From assembly GCA_045544955.1 (NCBI GenBank), contig JAZPZY010000041.1, positions 1 through 64,000 of the forward strand: a stretch of 64,000 nucleotides of DNA, given 5' to 3'. The position numbers and the translations under genes are program-made. The notes beneath the pieces were generated by a model that was not told where the DNA came from, ran no database searches, and worked only from the letters and a program-made list of their open reading frames with translations. This document shows, one piece after another, positions 1 to 8,119 of the stretch; position 1 is the first letter of the stretch, and every line of letters starts with the position of its first letter. This DNA is from SIG701 sp045544955. Its GTDB lineage: Bacteria; Bacillota; Clostridia; Oscillospirales; CAG-272.

Positions 1-60
1 GTGGTTTCGGGTGCGGTGGTTTCGGGTGCGGTGGTTTCGGGTGCGGTGGTCTCCGGTGCC
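1..60. repeat. 15-bp tandem repeat encoding ETTAP linker
   Basis: Four consecutive 15-bp units cover positions 1-60. The first three are identical (GTGGTTTCGGGTGCG) and the fourth has diverged. They encode the ETTAP linker of the truncated lipoprotein and continue to the window edge, so the full copy number is unknown. Confidence 0.85.
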
Positions 61-248
61 GTTGTTTCCGCGGTTTCTTCCGTTGCCGTCTCGGAAATTA
101 CTGCCGCCGTCTCTGCCGGCGCCTCCGGGGGGATTTGCTGAAGTGTATCTTCATCCACCAGCTCCGGCGGCAGGGTCTGTGCCCGGAAACAGCCGGAAAG
201 CGTCAGTAAAAGAACGGCGGAAAGGGGAAGGAGAATCGTGCGCTTCAT
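1..248 (-). CDS. Lipoprotein with Thr/Pro/Glu repeat linker, C-terminus outside window
   Basis: The minus-strand reading frame starts at ATG 246-248, preceded by an AAAGGAG ribosome binding site, and runs off the left edge, so only about 82 N-terminal residues are visible. The first residues form a lipoprotein signal peptide (MKRTILLPLSAVLLLTLSGC) with lipobox LSGC, so the mature protein should be membrane-anchored on the outer face. After residue 45 the chain becomes a low-complexity linker of ETTAP units, encoded by a 15-bp tandem repeat. The missing domain could be solute-binding like the other lipoproteins here, but nothing visible proves it. It lies 20 bp downstream of the GH13 glucosidase on the same strand, so co-transcription is likely. 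Confidence 0.8.
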   Translation of the reverse strand, partial: MKRTILLPLSAVLLLTLSGCFRAQTLPPELVDEDTLQQIPPEAPAETAAVISETATEETAETTAPETTAPETTAPETTAPET

Positions 249-268
249 GTAAGACTCCTTTTTGCTTG

Positions 269-1954
269 TCAGCAGATGAGGGAATAAATTTCCGTCTCAA
301 AGGGGAGAATCTCCCGGATCGCGGAGAGGGACGGTGCGGTGTCTGTGAGATTGGTCAGCTCTCTTTTCCATTGCCGTCCGGTGACGGTGAGGGGCATCTC
401 TGCGCGAGCAGGCTTTTCAGACAGATTGGCGATAATGAGAAGCGTTTCCTGGGCGCATTTTCTGAGATATACCACAAGGGTGGGATGATCGGGAAGCAAA
501 AATTCCAAAACACCATCCACAATGGCAGGATGCTCCCGGCGCATGCGGATCAGCTTCTGGTAGTAGGCGAAGATGGAATCGGGTGATTCCCGGTCGGCGG
601 CGAGATTGATTTCCTTATAGCGGGGGTTTATCTTCAGCCAGGGCGTCCCGGCAGTGAAGCCTGCGTTTTCGCTTTCGTCCCACTGATAGGGCGTCCGGGC
701 GTTGTCCCGGCTGCGGGGGGCGAGAATGGCCAGCGCTTCTTCGGGGGACACGCCGGACTCTACCATGGAATGATAGTCTCCCACGGTGTAGCAGCAGTTG
801 TAATTCTCGATCTTGTCAAAGCAGATGTTGGTCATGCCGATCTCCTCGCCCTGATAGATAAAGGGCGTGCCCGGCGTTGTATGAATGAGCGTGGCAAGCA
901 GCTTTGCGGATGCCGTACGGTACTGTCCGTCACTTCCGTAGCAGGAAACCTGGCGGGCACTGTCGTGGTTGGACATGTACTGCACCGCCCAGCCGTTCTT
1001 TTCAATGACCTCTGCCCAGCGGGTCTGTACCTCTCTGAAGTGGGGCGCGGTCATTTCGTACAAAGCCCGGTTGGCAAGCTCAAAGTGATAGACCATGTCA
1101 AGCTCACCCCGCTGTGCCGAAACATAGTCCGGTGCCAGATCAGCGGTAACGCCCGCGCCCTCGCCTACCGTCATAATATCCCGGGGTGCGAACACCTCCG
1201 TGTACAGCTCGTGCAGGATTTCGTGAATCCCCTCTACGTTGGTACACATATCCCGGTCCACAATGAATCCGTTTCTGTCATAGGGCAGATCGGGTTCTTT
1301 TTTTGTATCGGGGAAGCTGGGCATTTTTTTCAGCCGGGTGAATACGTCCAGCCGGAAGCCGTCCACGCCTATATCCGCCCAGAAGTGGAGCATGTCGTAG
1401 ATCTCCCGGCGGAGCGGCTCGTATTCCCAGTTCAGATCGGGCATTTTGATGGCGTACTGGTGGAAGTAGTATTCGCCGGTCGTCTCATCAAGCTCCCACG
1501 CCGAGCCGTTGCCCTCGCGGAAATAGTTGCCCCAGTTATTGGGAGGCGTGCCGTCTGCCTTCGGTGCTTTCCATATGTAGTAGTTGCGGTAGGGGTTGTC
1601 CTTGGATTTCCTCGACTGGATAAACCAGGGATGCTCGTCCGAGGTGTGGTTCAGAACCATATCCATAATGACCCGGATGCCCATGCCGTGGGCAAGCTCC
1701 AGCATTTTTTTGAAATCATCGAGGGTGCCGTAGGCGGGGTCAATATCCCGGTAATCCGCTACGTCGTAGCCATTGTCTACCTGGGGCGAGGTGTAGATGG
1801 GCGTAAACCACAGGCAGTTTACCCCCAGATCCCGGAGCATGGGCAGCTTCTCGATCACGCCACCCAGATCGCCGATACCGTCTCCGTTCGAATCGTAAAA
1901 GCTCTTCAGATATATTTCATACACGACGGCATCGTGCCACCATTTTTTCTCCAT
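269..1954 (-). CDS. GH13 alpha-glucosidase (oligo-1,6-glucosidase-like)
   Basis: A 561-residue cytoplasmic glycoside hydrolase with no signal peptide. All GH13 signatures are present: DMVLNHTS near residues 98-105, GFRLDVF with nucleophile D203, VGEG with acid/base E265, and SNHD with H330/D331. Region V is MPDLN. In this subfamily a Val directly after the nucleophile is associated with alpha-1,6 specificity, so isomaltose or panose-type substrates are inferred; alpha-1,4 activity or trehalose-type substrates cannot be excluded. The start was set at ATG 1952-1954, preceded by GGAG; the longer frame adds 21 residues with no family similarity. It precedes the truncated lipoprotein and follows an AraC gene on the same strand. 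Confidence 0.9.
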   Translation of the reverse strand: MEKKWWHDAVVYEIYLKSFYDSNGDGIGDLGGVIEKLPMLRDLGVNCLWFTPIYTSPQVDNGYDVADYRDIDPAYGTLDDFKKMLELAHGMGIRVIMDMVLNHTSDEHPWFIQSRKSKDNPYRNYYIWKAPKADGTPPNNWGNYFREGNGSAWELDETTGEYYFHQYAIKMPDLNWEYEPLRREIYDMLHFWADIGVDGFRLDVFTRLKKMPSFPDTKKEPDLPYDRNGFIVDRDMCTNVEGIHEILHELYTEVFAPRDIMTVGEGAGVTADLAPDYVSAQRGELDMVYHFELANRALYEMTAPHFREVQTRWAEVIEKNGWAVQYMSNHDSARQVSCYGSDGQYRTASAKLLATLIHTTPGTPFIYQGEEIGMTNICFDKIENYNCCYTVGDYHSMVESGVSPEEALAILAPRSRDNARTPYQWDESENAGFTAGTPWLKINPRYKEINLAADRESPDSIFAYYQKLIRMRREHPAIVDGVLEFLLPDHPTLVVYLRKCAQETLLIIANLSEKPARAEMPLTVTGRQWKRELTNLTDTAPSLSAIREILPFETEIYSLIC

Positions 1955-2027
1955 AAGGCGACTCCGTTTCTCTCTTTTGTTTGTGTTAATTATACCGCCG
2001 GCGCAAGGAAAAGTCAATAGGACACGG

Positions 2028-2819
2028 TCAGCTTTTCTTCAGCGTCTTTCCCTTTTCCCGGCGATAAGCATGGCAGAGATGGGCGGCGTCGTAAAAGCCC
2101 AGAAGCTCCGCGATCTCACTGAGGGATTTGGAGGTGCCCACCAGCTCCTCCGCCATCATGAAGCGGATGTTGTTCCGGTACTGTACCGGGGTGGCACCGC
2201 CGGAAAACTGCTTGAATTTCCGAAGAAAGGTGGATTCGCTGATAAAGCAGAGCTTTGCCAACTCCCCGTTGGAATAACTGATCTCCGGCGTCAGCTCAAT
2301 GGCGTCGATGGCCGGCTTCAACTCCATATACGCCTTGTTTTCCCTAAGATGGGTGTGTGGGTCGGAAAACAGGGCGGAAAACAACTGAAACAGCTCACAG
2401 TTCAGCATCAGCGTGCAGTCGCCTGGGTGATTGATGCAGAACAGCACATTTTGAAAATGCCGGAGCAGCGCACCGTTTCCGTCGGACAGCAGTAACCGCA
2501 GATCCTCTTTAATACGAAGGGGTTCGCCGCCCGGTGTGAGAAGATCAAAGGAAATGCCGATGCCGGCGGAGCCGGCCGCCGGTACGTCCGTGTAATACCG
2601 GCATCCCTCCGGGATAAAAAGAATATCGCTTTGGGAAAGGGTCACAAGCGGCGTTCCGCTGCGGTAATAGCCCCGGCTGCCGCTGATCTGATAATACAAA
2701 AGATTTTTCACCCGTCCCTGGCTTTCGTAATCGTATACGTCCTGCTCCTTCCAAAGGGAATAGTTGGCAAATACGTTTGTGAAAACAAAAGAGGCGGAGC
2801 ACAGTTCACCGTACAGCAT
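2028..2819 (-). CDS. AraC-family transcriptional regulator
   Basis: A 263-residue protein with a cupin-like ligand-binding N-terminal half and a C-terminal double helix-turn-helix from about residue 175. The second helix-turn-helix region contains the typical EIAELLGFYDAAHLCHAYRR string. The family binds promoter DNA and usually activates sugar-utilisation genes in response to a ligand. A GGAGG site precedes the ATG. It is divergent from the Gfo/Idh/MocA gene at 2945 and upstream of the GH13 gene on its own strand, so it may control either side. The shared intergenic region holds a symmetric promoter-like palindrome. The ligand is unknown. Confidence 0.87.
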   Translation of the reverse strand: MLYGELCSASFVFTNVFANYSLWKEQDVYDYESQGRVKNLLYYQISGSRGYYRSGTPLVTLSQSDILFIPEGCRYYTDVPAAGSAGIGISFDLLTPGGEPLRIKEDLRLLLSDGNGALLRHFQNVLFCINHPGDCTLMLNCELFQLFSALFSDPHTHLRENKAYMELKPAIDAIELTPEISYSNGELAKLCFISESTFLRKFKQFSGGATPVQYRNNIRFMMAEELVGTSKSLSEIAELLGFYDAAHLCHAYRREKGKTLKKS

Positions 2820-2880
2820 CAGATGCTTTTCCTCCGGATTTCTTTGACTGTATTTTACAATAATGTTGCGGTTTCTTCCA

Positions 2881-2909
2881 TTGTATCACAGATTTCCCCG
2901 TGATACAAT
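2881..2909. promoter_or_regulatory. Symmetric bidirectional promoter / operator palindrome
   Basis: TTGTATCAC (2881-2889) and GTGATACAA (2900-2908) form a 9-bp inverted repeat. Read on either strand it gives TTGTAT, a 17-bp spacer and TACAAT, which is a plausible sigma-A promoter in both directions. On the plus strand it fits the Gfo gene at 2945, and on the minus strand the AraC gene ending at 2819. It may also be an operator. Confidence 0.6.
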
Positions 2910-2944
2910 AAGAAAAACGAGAAAAAAGGAGAAAAAGTTTTTTC

Positions 2945-3997
2945 GTGGTTTGTTACAATTTGGGTATCGTGGGATACGGTGCCATGGGAAGTTATCACCA
3001 CAAAACCATCGAAAAGCCCGAAGGAATCCGCTTTCTTACCGCCTTTGATACGGATCCGGCAAAGCGGGAAAAGGCACGGGCGGCCGGGCTGGAGGTTTTT
3101 GACAATATAAACGACTTTCTCGCCGATACGCGGCTGCACATCGTCCTCGTTGCCGTACCCAACGACTGCCATAAGGATATCGCCATGGCGGCCATGCGTG
3201 CAGGCAAGCACGTGGTGTGCGAAAAGCCGGTGGCGCTGAATACCGGAGAGCTGGACGAAATGCTCCGGTGCGCCGAAGAAAATCACGTGGTGTTCACCGT
3301 GCACCAGAACCGGCGGATGGACGAGGATTTCCGCATCATGAAGAAGATCTACGACGAGAATATGCTGGACGGCGTGTTTCGTGTGGAATCCCGGGTGCAG
3401 GGCTCCCGCGGCATTGCGGATACCTGGCGTCGCCGCCGGGAGCACGGCGGCGGCATGCTGTACGACTGGGGCGTGCACCTGATCGATCAGCTGCTCTGCA
3501 TGATCGAGGGGAAGATCACCTCCGTCCATACGGAGTTCCAGTACATACAGCATACGGAGGTGGACGATAATTTCCGCCTCACCATGACCTTTGAGAACGG
3601 CGTCTCCGCCCTTGTGGAGATCGGCACCTGCAATTTCATCATGCACCCCATCTGGTATATGGCAGGACGGAAGGGCACGGCACAGATCGATTACTGGAAT
3701 CTTGAGGGTCGGATCTGCCATCTCATCGACAACGATATAAAGTTTGAGGACGAAATCCGTCCGTCGCTGGTGGGCCCCTCCATTACCCTGGCCCCCCGGG
3801 CGGAGGATACCATGGAAATGCTGCCCCTGCCGAAAGCGGAGGTGGATCGCGGCTTCTTCTATAAGAATCTGTACCGGGTCCTCAACGGCGAAGAGGAGCT
3901 GACCGTAAAGCCGGCACAGATCCGCCGGGTGATGCAGGTGATCGACCTTGCGTTCCTCTCCGGGGAAACGAAGCAGACGGTGTTCTGCAGTATCTGA
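2945..3997 (+). CDS. Gfo/Idh/MocA-family oxidoreductase (copy 1)
   Basis: A 350-residue NAD(P)-dependent sugar or cyclitol dehydrogenase. The Rossmann loop GIVGYGAMG lies at residues 7-15 and the diagnostic EKP at 93-95. The catalytic segment GGGMLYDWGVHLID places D174, H178 and D181 in the usual positions. Such enzymes oxidise or reduce a sugar hydroxyl, often at C3. The start is GTG 2945; AAGGAG lies about 13 nt upstream, which is long, so a slightly different start is possible. It heads a three-gene run with the next Gfo gene and a TIM-barrel gene. The substrate cannot be assigned from sequence. Confidence 0.88.
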   Translation: MVCYNLGIVGYGAMGSYHHKTIEKPEGIRFLTAFDTDPAKREKARAAGLEVFDNINDFLADTRLHIVLVAVPNDCHKDIAMAAMRAGKHVVCEKPVALNTGELDEMLRCAEENHVVFTVHQNRRMDEDFRIMKKIYDENMLDGVFRVESRVQGSRGIADTWRRRREHGGGMLYDWGVHLIDQLLCMIEGKITSVHTEFQYIQHTEVDDNFRLTMTFENGVSALVEIGTCNFIMHPIWYMAGRKGTAQIDYWNLEGRICHLIDNDIKFEDEIRPSLVGPSITLAPRAEDTMEMLPLPKAEVDRGFFYKNLYRVLNGEEELTVKPAQIRRVMQVIDLAFLSGETKQTVFCSI

Positions 3998-4048
3998 ATC
4001 CGAATAATAAAAAATTACAATGCATATATGCAGAAAGGAATTACCACT

Positions 4049-5119
4049 ATGAAAAAAACGAGAGTAGGCCTCATCGGTGTGGGTTGGGTTTCCAACGACG
4101 AGCACGTTACCGGCTATCTGAAGACGGAGGAGTGCCAGATCACCGCCATCTGTGACATCAACGAAAAGCGTCTCCACGAGACCGCAGACCGCTGCGGCGT
4201 TCCCATGGATCACCGCTTCACCAATTATAAGGATCTGATCGCCTGCGAGGACGTGGACGTGGTGGATATCGCCACCTGGAACTCCATGCACTGCCCCATC
4301 GCCAAGGAAGCCGCCCTTGCGGGCAAATCCTTCAGCGTAGAGAAGCCCGTGGGCATGAACTACGCCGAAACGCTGGATCTGGCTGAGACTGCCGAGAAAA
4401 TGGGCGTTGAGTCCTTCGTCTGCCTCTCCTGGCGTTACCGCCCCTACACCCGCTACGTAAAATATCTCATCGGCTCCGGCATGCTGGGCAAGCTGTACCA
4501 CATCTACGTCCGCTGCATCAAGGACAGCGGTTTGTGGGAAGGCAGAAAGCTGGAGTGGCGTTTTGACAAATCCCGTGCCGCTACGGGCGTTCTGGGCGAT
4601 CTTGGCTCCCACATGATCGACATCGTCCGCTTCTGGGGCTACGAGTTTACCGAGGTGTACGCTGACCGGGGAACCATCGTAAAGGAGCGTCCCACCGAGG
4701 ATACGGGCGAGATAAAACCGGTGGAAACGGACGACTGGTGCCATATGAACTGCCGTCTCAACTGCGAGACCACCTGTACCATCGAGCTGACCCGCTGTGC
4801 TACTGCCGTGCCTGCCATCATGCAGTTTGAGGTGTACGGCGAAAACGGCCGGCTGGTATACACCAACGACAACGACGGACAGAGCATCGTCTTCACCGAC
4901 GCCAAGACCAAGGAAGTAAAGACGCTGACACCGCCCGCCGAGTTTGAGGCTTTGCAGTCCCGTTCCTTCATCAACCTGACGAGAGGCATCGAGGACGAAT
5001 ACACCGCCAAGATCATCCAGGGCCTGGAGTGCCAGGCCGTTATCGACGCGGCTCTTCTCTCCACGGAGGAGCACCGTCCGGTGACTATCGCCGAGATCAA
5101 AGAAAACGTCAAAAAATGA
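4049..5119 (+). CDS. Gfo/Idh/MocA-family oxidoreductase (copy 2)
   Basis: A 356-residue member with nucleotide-binding loop GLIGVGWVS near residues 7-15, EKP at 98-100, and D184, H188 and D191 in the segment GVLGDLGSHMID. ATG 4049 was chosen over an upstream in-frame ATG because AGAAAGGA sits 8 nt before it and the Rossmann strand begins immediately. Its stop overlaps the start of the next gene (ATGA at 5116-5119), so it is translationally coupled to a TIM-barrel isomerase-like protein. That architecture repeats at 8120-9984. It is inferred to act with its partner on an oxidised sugar. Confidence 0.9.
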   Translation: MKKTRVGLIGVGWVSNDEHVTGYLKTEECQITAICDINEKRLHETADRCGVPMDHRFTNYKDLIACEDVDVVDIATWNSMHCPIAKEAALAGKSFSVEKPVGMNYAETLDLAETAEKMGVESFVCLSWRYRPYTRYVKYLIGSGMLGKLYHIYVRCIKDSGLWEGRKLEWRFDKSRAATGVLGDLGSHMIDIVRFWGYEFTEVYADRGTIVKERPTEDTGEIKPVETDDWCHMNCRLNCETTCTIELTRCATAVPAIMQFEVYGENGRLVYTNDNDGQSIVFTDAKTKEVKTLTPPAEFEALQSRSFINLTRGIEDEYTAKIIQGLECQAVIDAALLSTEEHRPVTIAEIKENVKK

Positions 5120-5949
5120 AGCTGGGAACACTGGTAAGAATCCGCACGCCCGAGGAAGCGAAAGCCAAATTCCGGGCACTGCGTGAGGCAGGATTTACAG
5201 CCTGTCAGCTTGTATATAAACCGGAAACCTATAATATGGAAGATGCCCCCCTCATCCGCCGTGCGGCGGATGAGGAAGGCATCGAAATTTCGGCGCAGTT
5301 CTGCGGCTATTACGATAACGATACGGTGTGGGACAACCATTACGGCTTTCTCACCGCCGGGCTGAACGTGGAGGCCTATCGGGCACAGCGGCTGGCATAC
5401 GTCCGCCGCGCGGCCGAGTTCGTCCACGCCATGGGCGTCAGCGATATGGTGATCCACGCGGGCTTTATTCCCAATAATCCCTTCGATCCGGCGTACGCTT
5501 CCCTGAAGACTGCCGTGGAACTTCTCTCTGCCCACTGTGAAAAGCTGGGCGTGAACGTTCTTTTCGAAACGGGCGGCGAATCTCCCGTGACACTGCTCCG
5601 GCTTTTTACCGACATCGGCAGGGACAATCTGTTTATCAATCTGGATCCCGCCAATATGCTCATGTACGGTTACGCCAATCCGGTGGACGCCCTCTATACG
5701 GTAGGCAAATACGTCCGCAATATCCACGGCAAGGACGGCGTGCCCCCTACTGATCCCGTAAAATTGGGAGCAGAAACGCCGGTGGGCGAGGGCATGGTGG
5801 ATTTCTACGCCATGTTCCGAAAGCTGAAGGTGCTGGGATACGATCGGTATATCATCATCGAAAGAGAGATCGAGGGCGATCAGCAGACGGCAGATATTAT
5901 GAAGGCCAAAGCCTATTTTGAAACGATGCTCCGGGAGATCTACGGCTAA
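5116..5949 (+). CDS. TIM-barrel sugar phosphate isomerase/epimerase-like protein (copy 1)
   Basis: A 277-residue xylose-isomerase-like TIM barrel. Candidate divalent-metal ligands lie in FETGGE, NLDPAN, HGKDG and IIEREI, the positions used by epimerases, myo-inosose dehydratases and the beta-eliminating subunit of C-glycoside deglycosidases. The start is ATG 5116, overlapping the stop of the preceding oxidoreductase. The coupling suggests that the Gfo protein oxidises a sugar carbon and this protein then epimerises, isomerises or eliminates. The reaction itself is inference. The gene ends one base before the convergent AraC gene, with no terminator visible between them. Confidence 0.82.
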   Translation: MKLGTLVRIRTPEEAKAKFRALREAGFTACQLVYKPETYNMEDAPLIRRAADEEGIEISAQFCGYYDNDTVWDNHYGFLTAGLNVEAYRAQRLAYVRRAAEFVHAMGVSDMVIHAGFIPNNPFDPAYASLKTAVELLSAHCEKLGVNVLFETGGESPVTLLRLFTDIGRDNLFINLDPANMLMYGYANPVDALYTVGKYVRNIHGKDGVPPTDPVKLGAETPVGEGMVDFYAMFRKLKVLGYDRYIIIEREIEGDQQTADIMKAKAYFETMLREIYG

Positions 5950-5950
5950 G

Positions 5951-6811
5951 TCATAACGTCTTCTGCATGGCTTTGGGCGATACGCCGTACCGGGCCTTGA
6001 ATGCCTTGCTGAAGGAGTACAGCGAGTACCCCAGCATTTCGGCGATCTCGCTGATTGGCTTCTTCCCCTCCATAACGAGCACCCTTGCCGTCTCCATCTT
6101 TCGGTTCTGGAAGTACTGGGAGACGGTTTTGCCGGTGGTTCTTTTGAACAGACCGGACAGATACCCGTAATTGTAGTTGAACGCACCGGCCACGTCATCC
6201 AGCCTTTTGATGGAATAAAGGTGTGTGTCGATGTAGTTCATCAGCTGAAAACATAGAATTTCCGCCTCGGATACGTTGGCGGTGCTGGATTTTACGTTGC
6301 GGAAATTCCGGATCACGTAGATCAGCACGGCACGGAACAGACTGCCCAAAAGCTGCTCTGCGTAGGGCTGCCCCGCCGGGGAAAATTCCGCCATGGCATT
6401 GGTCACAAGCGAGGCGGTGACCGCATCCCGGAACAGGCGGCTTTCGCCGCCCCGGTGACTGCGGGTGATCTCCTCCAGGGCCGCACCGATCTCTGCCTCC
6501 TCGCTGTAAAAGGAGAAGAAATCGTACTCCAGCCGGGCGTCGGTGTCGGCGTGGATATCGTGAATGTCGCAGGGAAAGGACAGGTAAATGTCTCCCGCCG
6601 AGACGGGTGTCCTCTCGCCGTTGGTGATGACCGTTCCCTTGCCTGCCGTTACAATGGTCAGCTCAAACCAGCTTCCGTGCAGATGAGCGGCAATGATCTC
6701 GCCCGGCTCGCAGTAACGCCGGCCGATCTGGAACAGGCGGATGTCCCCGATGCGAATGGGCTCGTCCACGTAATTGTTGTCGAAATGGTAGCGGGTTTTC
6801 GTTTCTTTCAT
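5951..6811 (-). CDS. AraC-family transcriptional regulator with cupin sensor
   Basis: A 286-residue regulator. The N-terminal cupin includes HLHGSWFELTIVTAGKG and a later PCDIHDIHAD segment. The C-terminal AraC double helix-turn-helix (about residues 190-286) contains KRTTGKTVSQYFQNRKMETA and ISEIAEMLGY. It lies between two plus-strand sugar-catabolic runs and is divergent from the eight-gene operon starting at 7051, so it is the likely regulator of that operon and possibly of the genes on its other side. Its stop lies one base from the stop of the convergent TIM-barrel gene. The ligand is unknown. Confidence 0.88.
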   Translation of the reverse strand: MKETKTRYHFDNNYVDEPIRIGDIRLFQIGRRYCEPGEIIAAHLHGSWFELTIVTAGKGTVITNGERTPVSAGDIYLSFPCDIHDIHADTDARLEYDFFSFYSEEAEIGAALEEITRSHRGGESRLFRDAVTASLVTNAMAEFSPAGQPYAEQLLGSLFRAVLIYVIRNFRNVKSSTANVSEAEILCFQLMNYIDTHLYSIKRLDDVAGAFNYNYGYLSGLFKRTTGKTVSQYFQNRKMETARVLVMEGKKPISEIAEMLGYSLYSFSKAFKARYGVSPKAMQKTL

Positions 6812-6858
6812 GAGACGGCGTCCCCCGTTTTTTCATTCTGGTTTCGATTTACAGTTAC

Positions 6859-6887
6859 ATTATGCAGGAAAATTTGCCGTTTGTCAA
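6859..6887 (-). promoter_or_regulatory. Promoter of AraC gene at 5951-6811
   Basis: On the minus strand TTGACA (6882-6887), a 17-bp spacer and CATAAT (6859-6864) lie upstream of the AraC start at 6811. Confidence 0.6.
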
Positions 6888-6936
6888 CTGCCGGATAAGT
6901 AAAAACAAGCAAAAATTGCGTTTCAGTTAAATAAAG

Positions 6937-6958
6937 TGAAAAAATGATAAATTTTTCA
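6937..6958. promoter_or_regulatory. AT-rich inverted repeat, candidate operator
   Basis: TGAAAAA (6937-6943) and TTTTTCA (6952-6958) are inverted arms separated by 8 nt, placed between the two divergent promoters and just upstream of the plus-strand -35. Its position suits a regulator site, perhaps for the adjacent AraC protein. AT-rich arms can arise by chance. Confidence 0.35.
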
Positions 6959-6971
6959 TGAAACAGAACCA

Positions 6972-7000
6972 TTTACGGAAAGAGCGTTTTTTTCTATAAT
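6972..7000 (+). promoter_or_regulatory. Promoter of the eight-gene glycoside operon
   Basis: TTTACG (6972-6977), a 17-bp spacer and a perfect TATAAT (6995-7000) lie 50 bp before the ATG at 7051. No other convincing promoter was found in the short gaps down to 18279, so it probably drives the whole operon. Confidence 0.7.
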
Positions 7001-7050
7001 GAATGAGGAGAATTATTCCTTAAAAACATTCAGCAAAGGAGAAACGCATT

Positions 7051-8106
7051 ATGACAACAGTTGCAGTGATCGGCTGCGGAAGAATCGCCGATATGGCACA
7101 CTTCCCGGCACTGTCCCAGATGGAGGAGGTCCGGGTAAAATACGCCTGCGATCTTCTGCCCGAAAAGGCGGAGAGCCTGAAGAAAAAATACCCCAAGATC
7201 GAAAACGTGATCACCGATTATAAGATCGCCCTCGCGGACGAAGAGGTGGAGGCGGTTTTCGTTCTCACCCCCAACTACGCACACTATACCGTGACCATGG
7301 ACGCCCTTGCCGCCGGCAAGCACGTGTTCTGTGAAAAGCCCATCACGGTAAACTACGCCCTTTCCGAAGAAATGGCAGAGAAAGCGGTACAGTGCGGAAA
7401 AATCCTGAACATCGGCGTGTGCAACCGGTACCAGAAATCGGTGGAAATGCTCCGCGAGTGGGCAGATGCCGGCAAGTTCGGAAAGCTCTATCACGTGTAC
7501 TGCTCCTTCCGCGACTGCCGCTCTATCCCCGGTTTGGGCGGCCCGTTCACCATTAAAGAGCAGTCCGGCGGCGGCGTACTCATCGACTGGGGTATCCATT
7601 TCCTCGATCTGATTCTGTACGTTTTGGGCGGGGCAAAACTTGAGACCGTTACCTGCGATACGTATTCGGAAATGGCCAAGGATATGAAGTCCTACAAGTA
7701 CCACGAAATGTGGGCGGAGGATACGGCGGATATGGAAAACGGCGTAAACGACGTGGACGATTTCATCACCGGCCACATCCGTACCGATAAAGCAAGCATC
7801 TCCTTCAACGGCGCCTGGGCACAGAACGTGGATAAACGGGAAATGTTTATCGATTTTCTGGGCGATAAGGGCGGTGCCCGCCTGTCTTACGGCGGTAAAT
7901 TTGAATTTTTCGACGGTCAGACACTCAAGACCGTTACGCCGGAATACGATATTCCCAACATGTACCTCTGCGAGGATAAAGCCTTCGTGGAGTCCATCAA
8001 AACCGGCGTGAAGGATAAAAATAATATAGAAAATATTCTCGAAAGCATGAAGCTTCTGGACGCACTGTACGCCTCCGCAGATAAGAAGGAAGAGATCCGG
8101 TTCTGA
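7051..8106 (+). CDS. Gfo/Idh/MocA-family oxidoreductase (copy 3)
   Basis: The first gene of the operon; 351 residues. The Rossmann loop VIGCGRIAD begins at residue 6, EKP falls at 95-97, and GGGVLIDWGIHFLD supplies the usual D/H/D catalytic set. An AAAGGAG ribosome binding site precedes the ATG. The family oxidises or reduces secondary alcohols of sugars with NAD(P). The 13-nt gap to another oxidoreductase of the same family suggests that the two act in sequence, for example oxidation followed by re-reduction of a 3-keto intermediate. That pairing is inference; the substrate is unknown. Confidence 0.9.
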   Translation: MTTVAVIGCGRIADMAHFPALSQMEEVRVKYACDLLPEKAESLKKKYPKIENVITDYKIALADEEVEAVFVLTPNYAHYTVTMDALAAGKHVFCEKPITVNYALSEEMAEKAVQCGKILNIGVCNRYQKSVEMLREWADAGKFGKLYHVYCSFRDCRSIPGLGGPFTIKEQSGGGVLIDWGIHFLDLILYVLGGAKLETVTCDTYSEMAKDMKSYKYHEMWAEDTADMENGVNDVDDFITGHIRTDKASISFNGAWAQNVDKREMFIDFLGDKGGARLSYGGKFEFFDGQTLKTVTPEYDIPNMYLCEDKAFVESIKTGVKDKNNIENILESMKLLDALYASADKKEEIRF

Positions 8107-8119
8107 AAGCGGTGACGGC

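Noticed and set aside
2855..5179. A 774-codon minus-strand open frame, and similar long ones at 9962-12214, 28437-30545, 41631-43655 and 45403-47520
   Set aside because: Each lies opposite well-supported genes with family motifs, signal peptides and ribosome binding sites, and shows no motifs itself.
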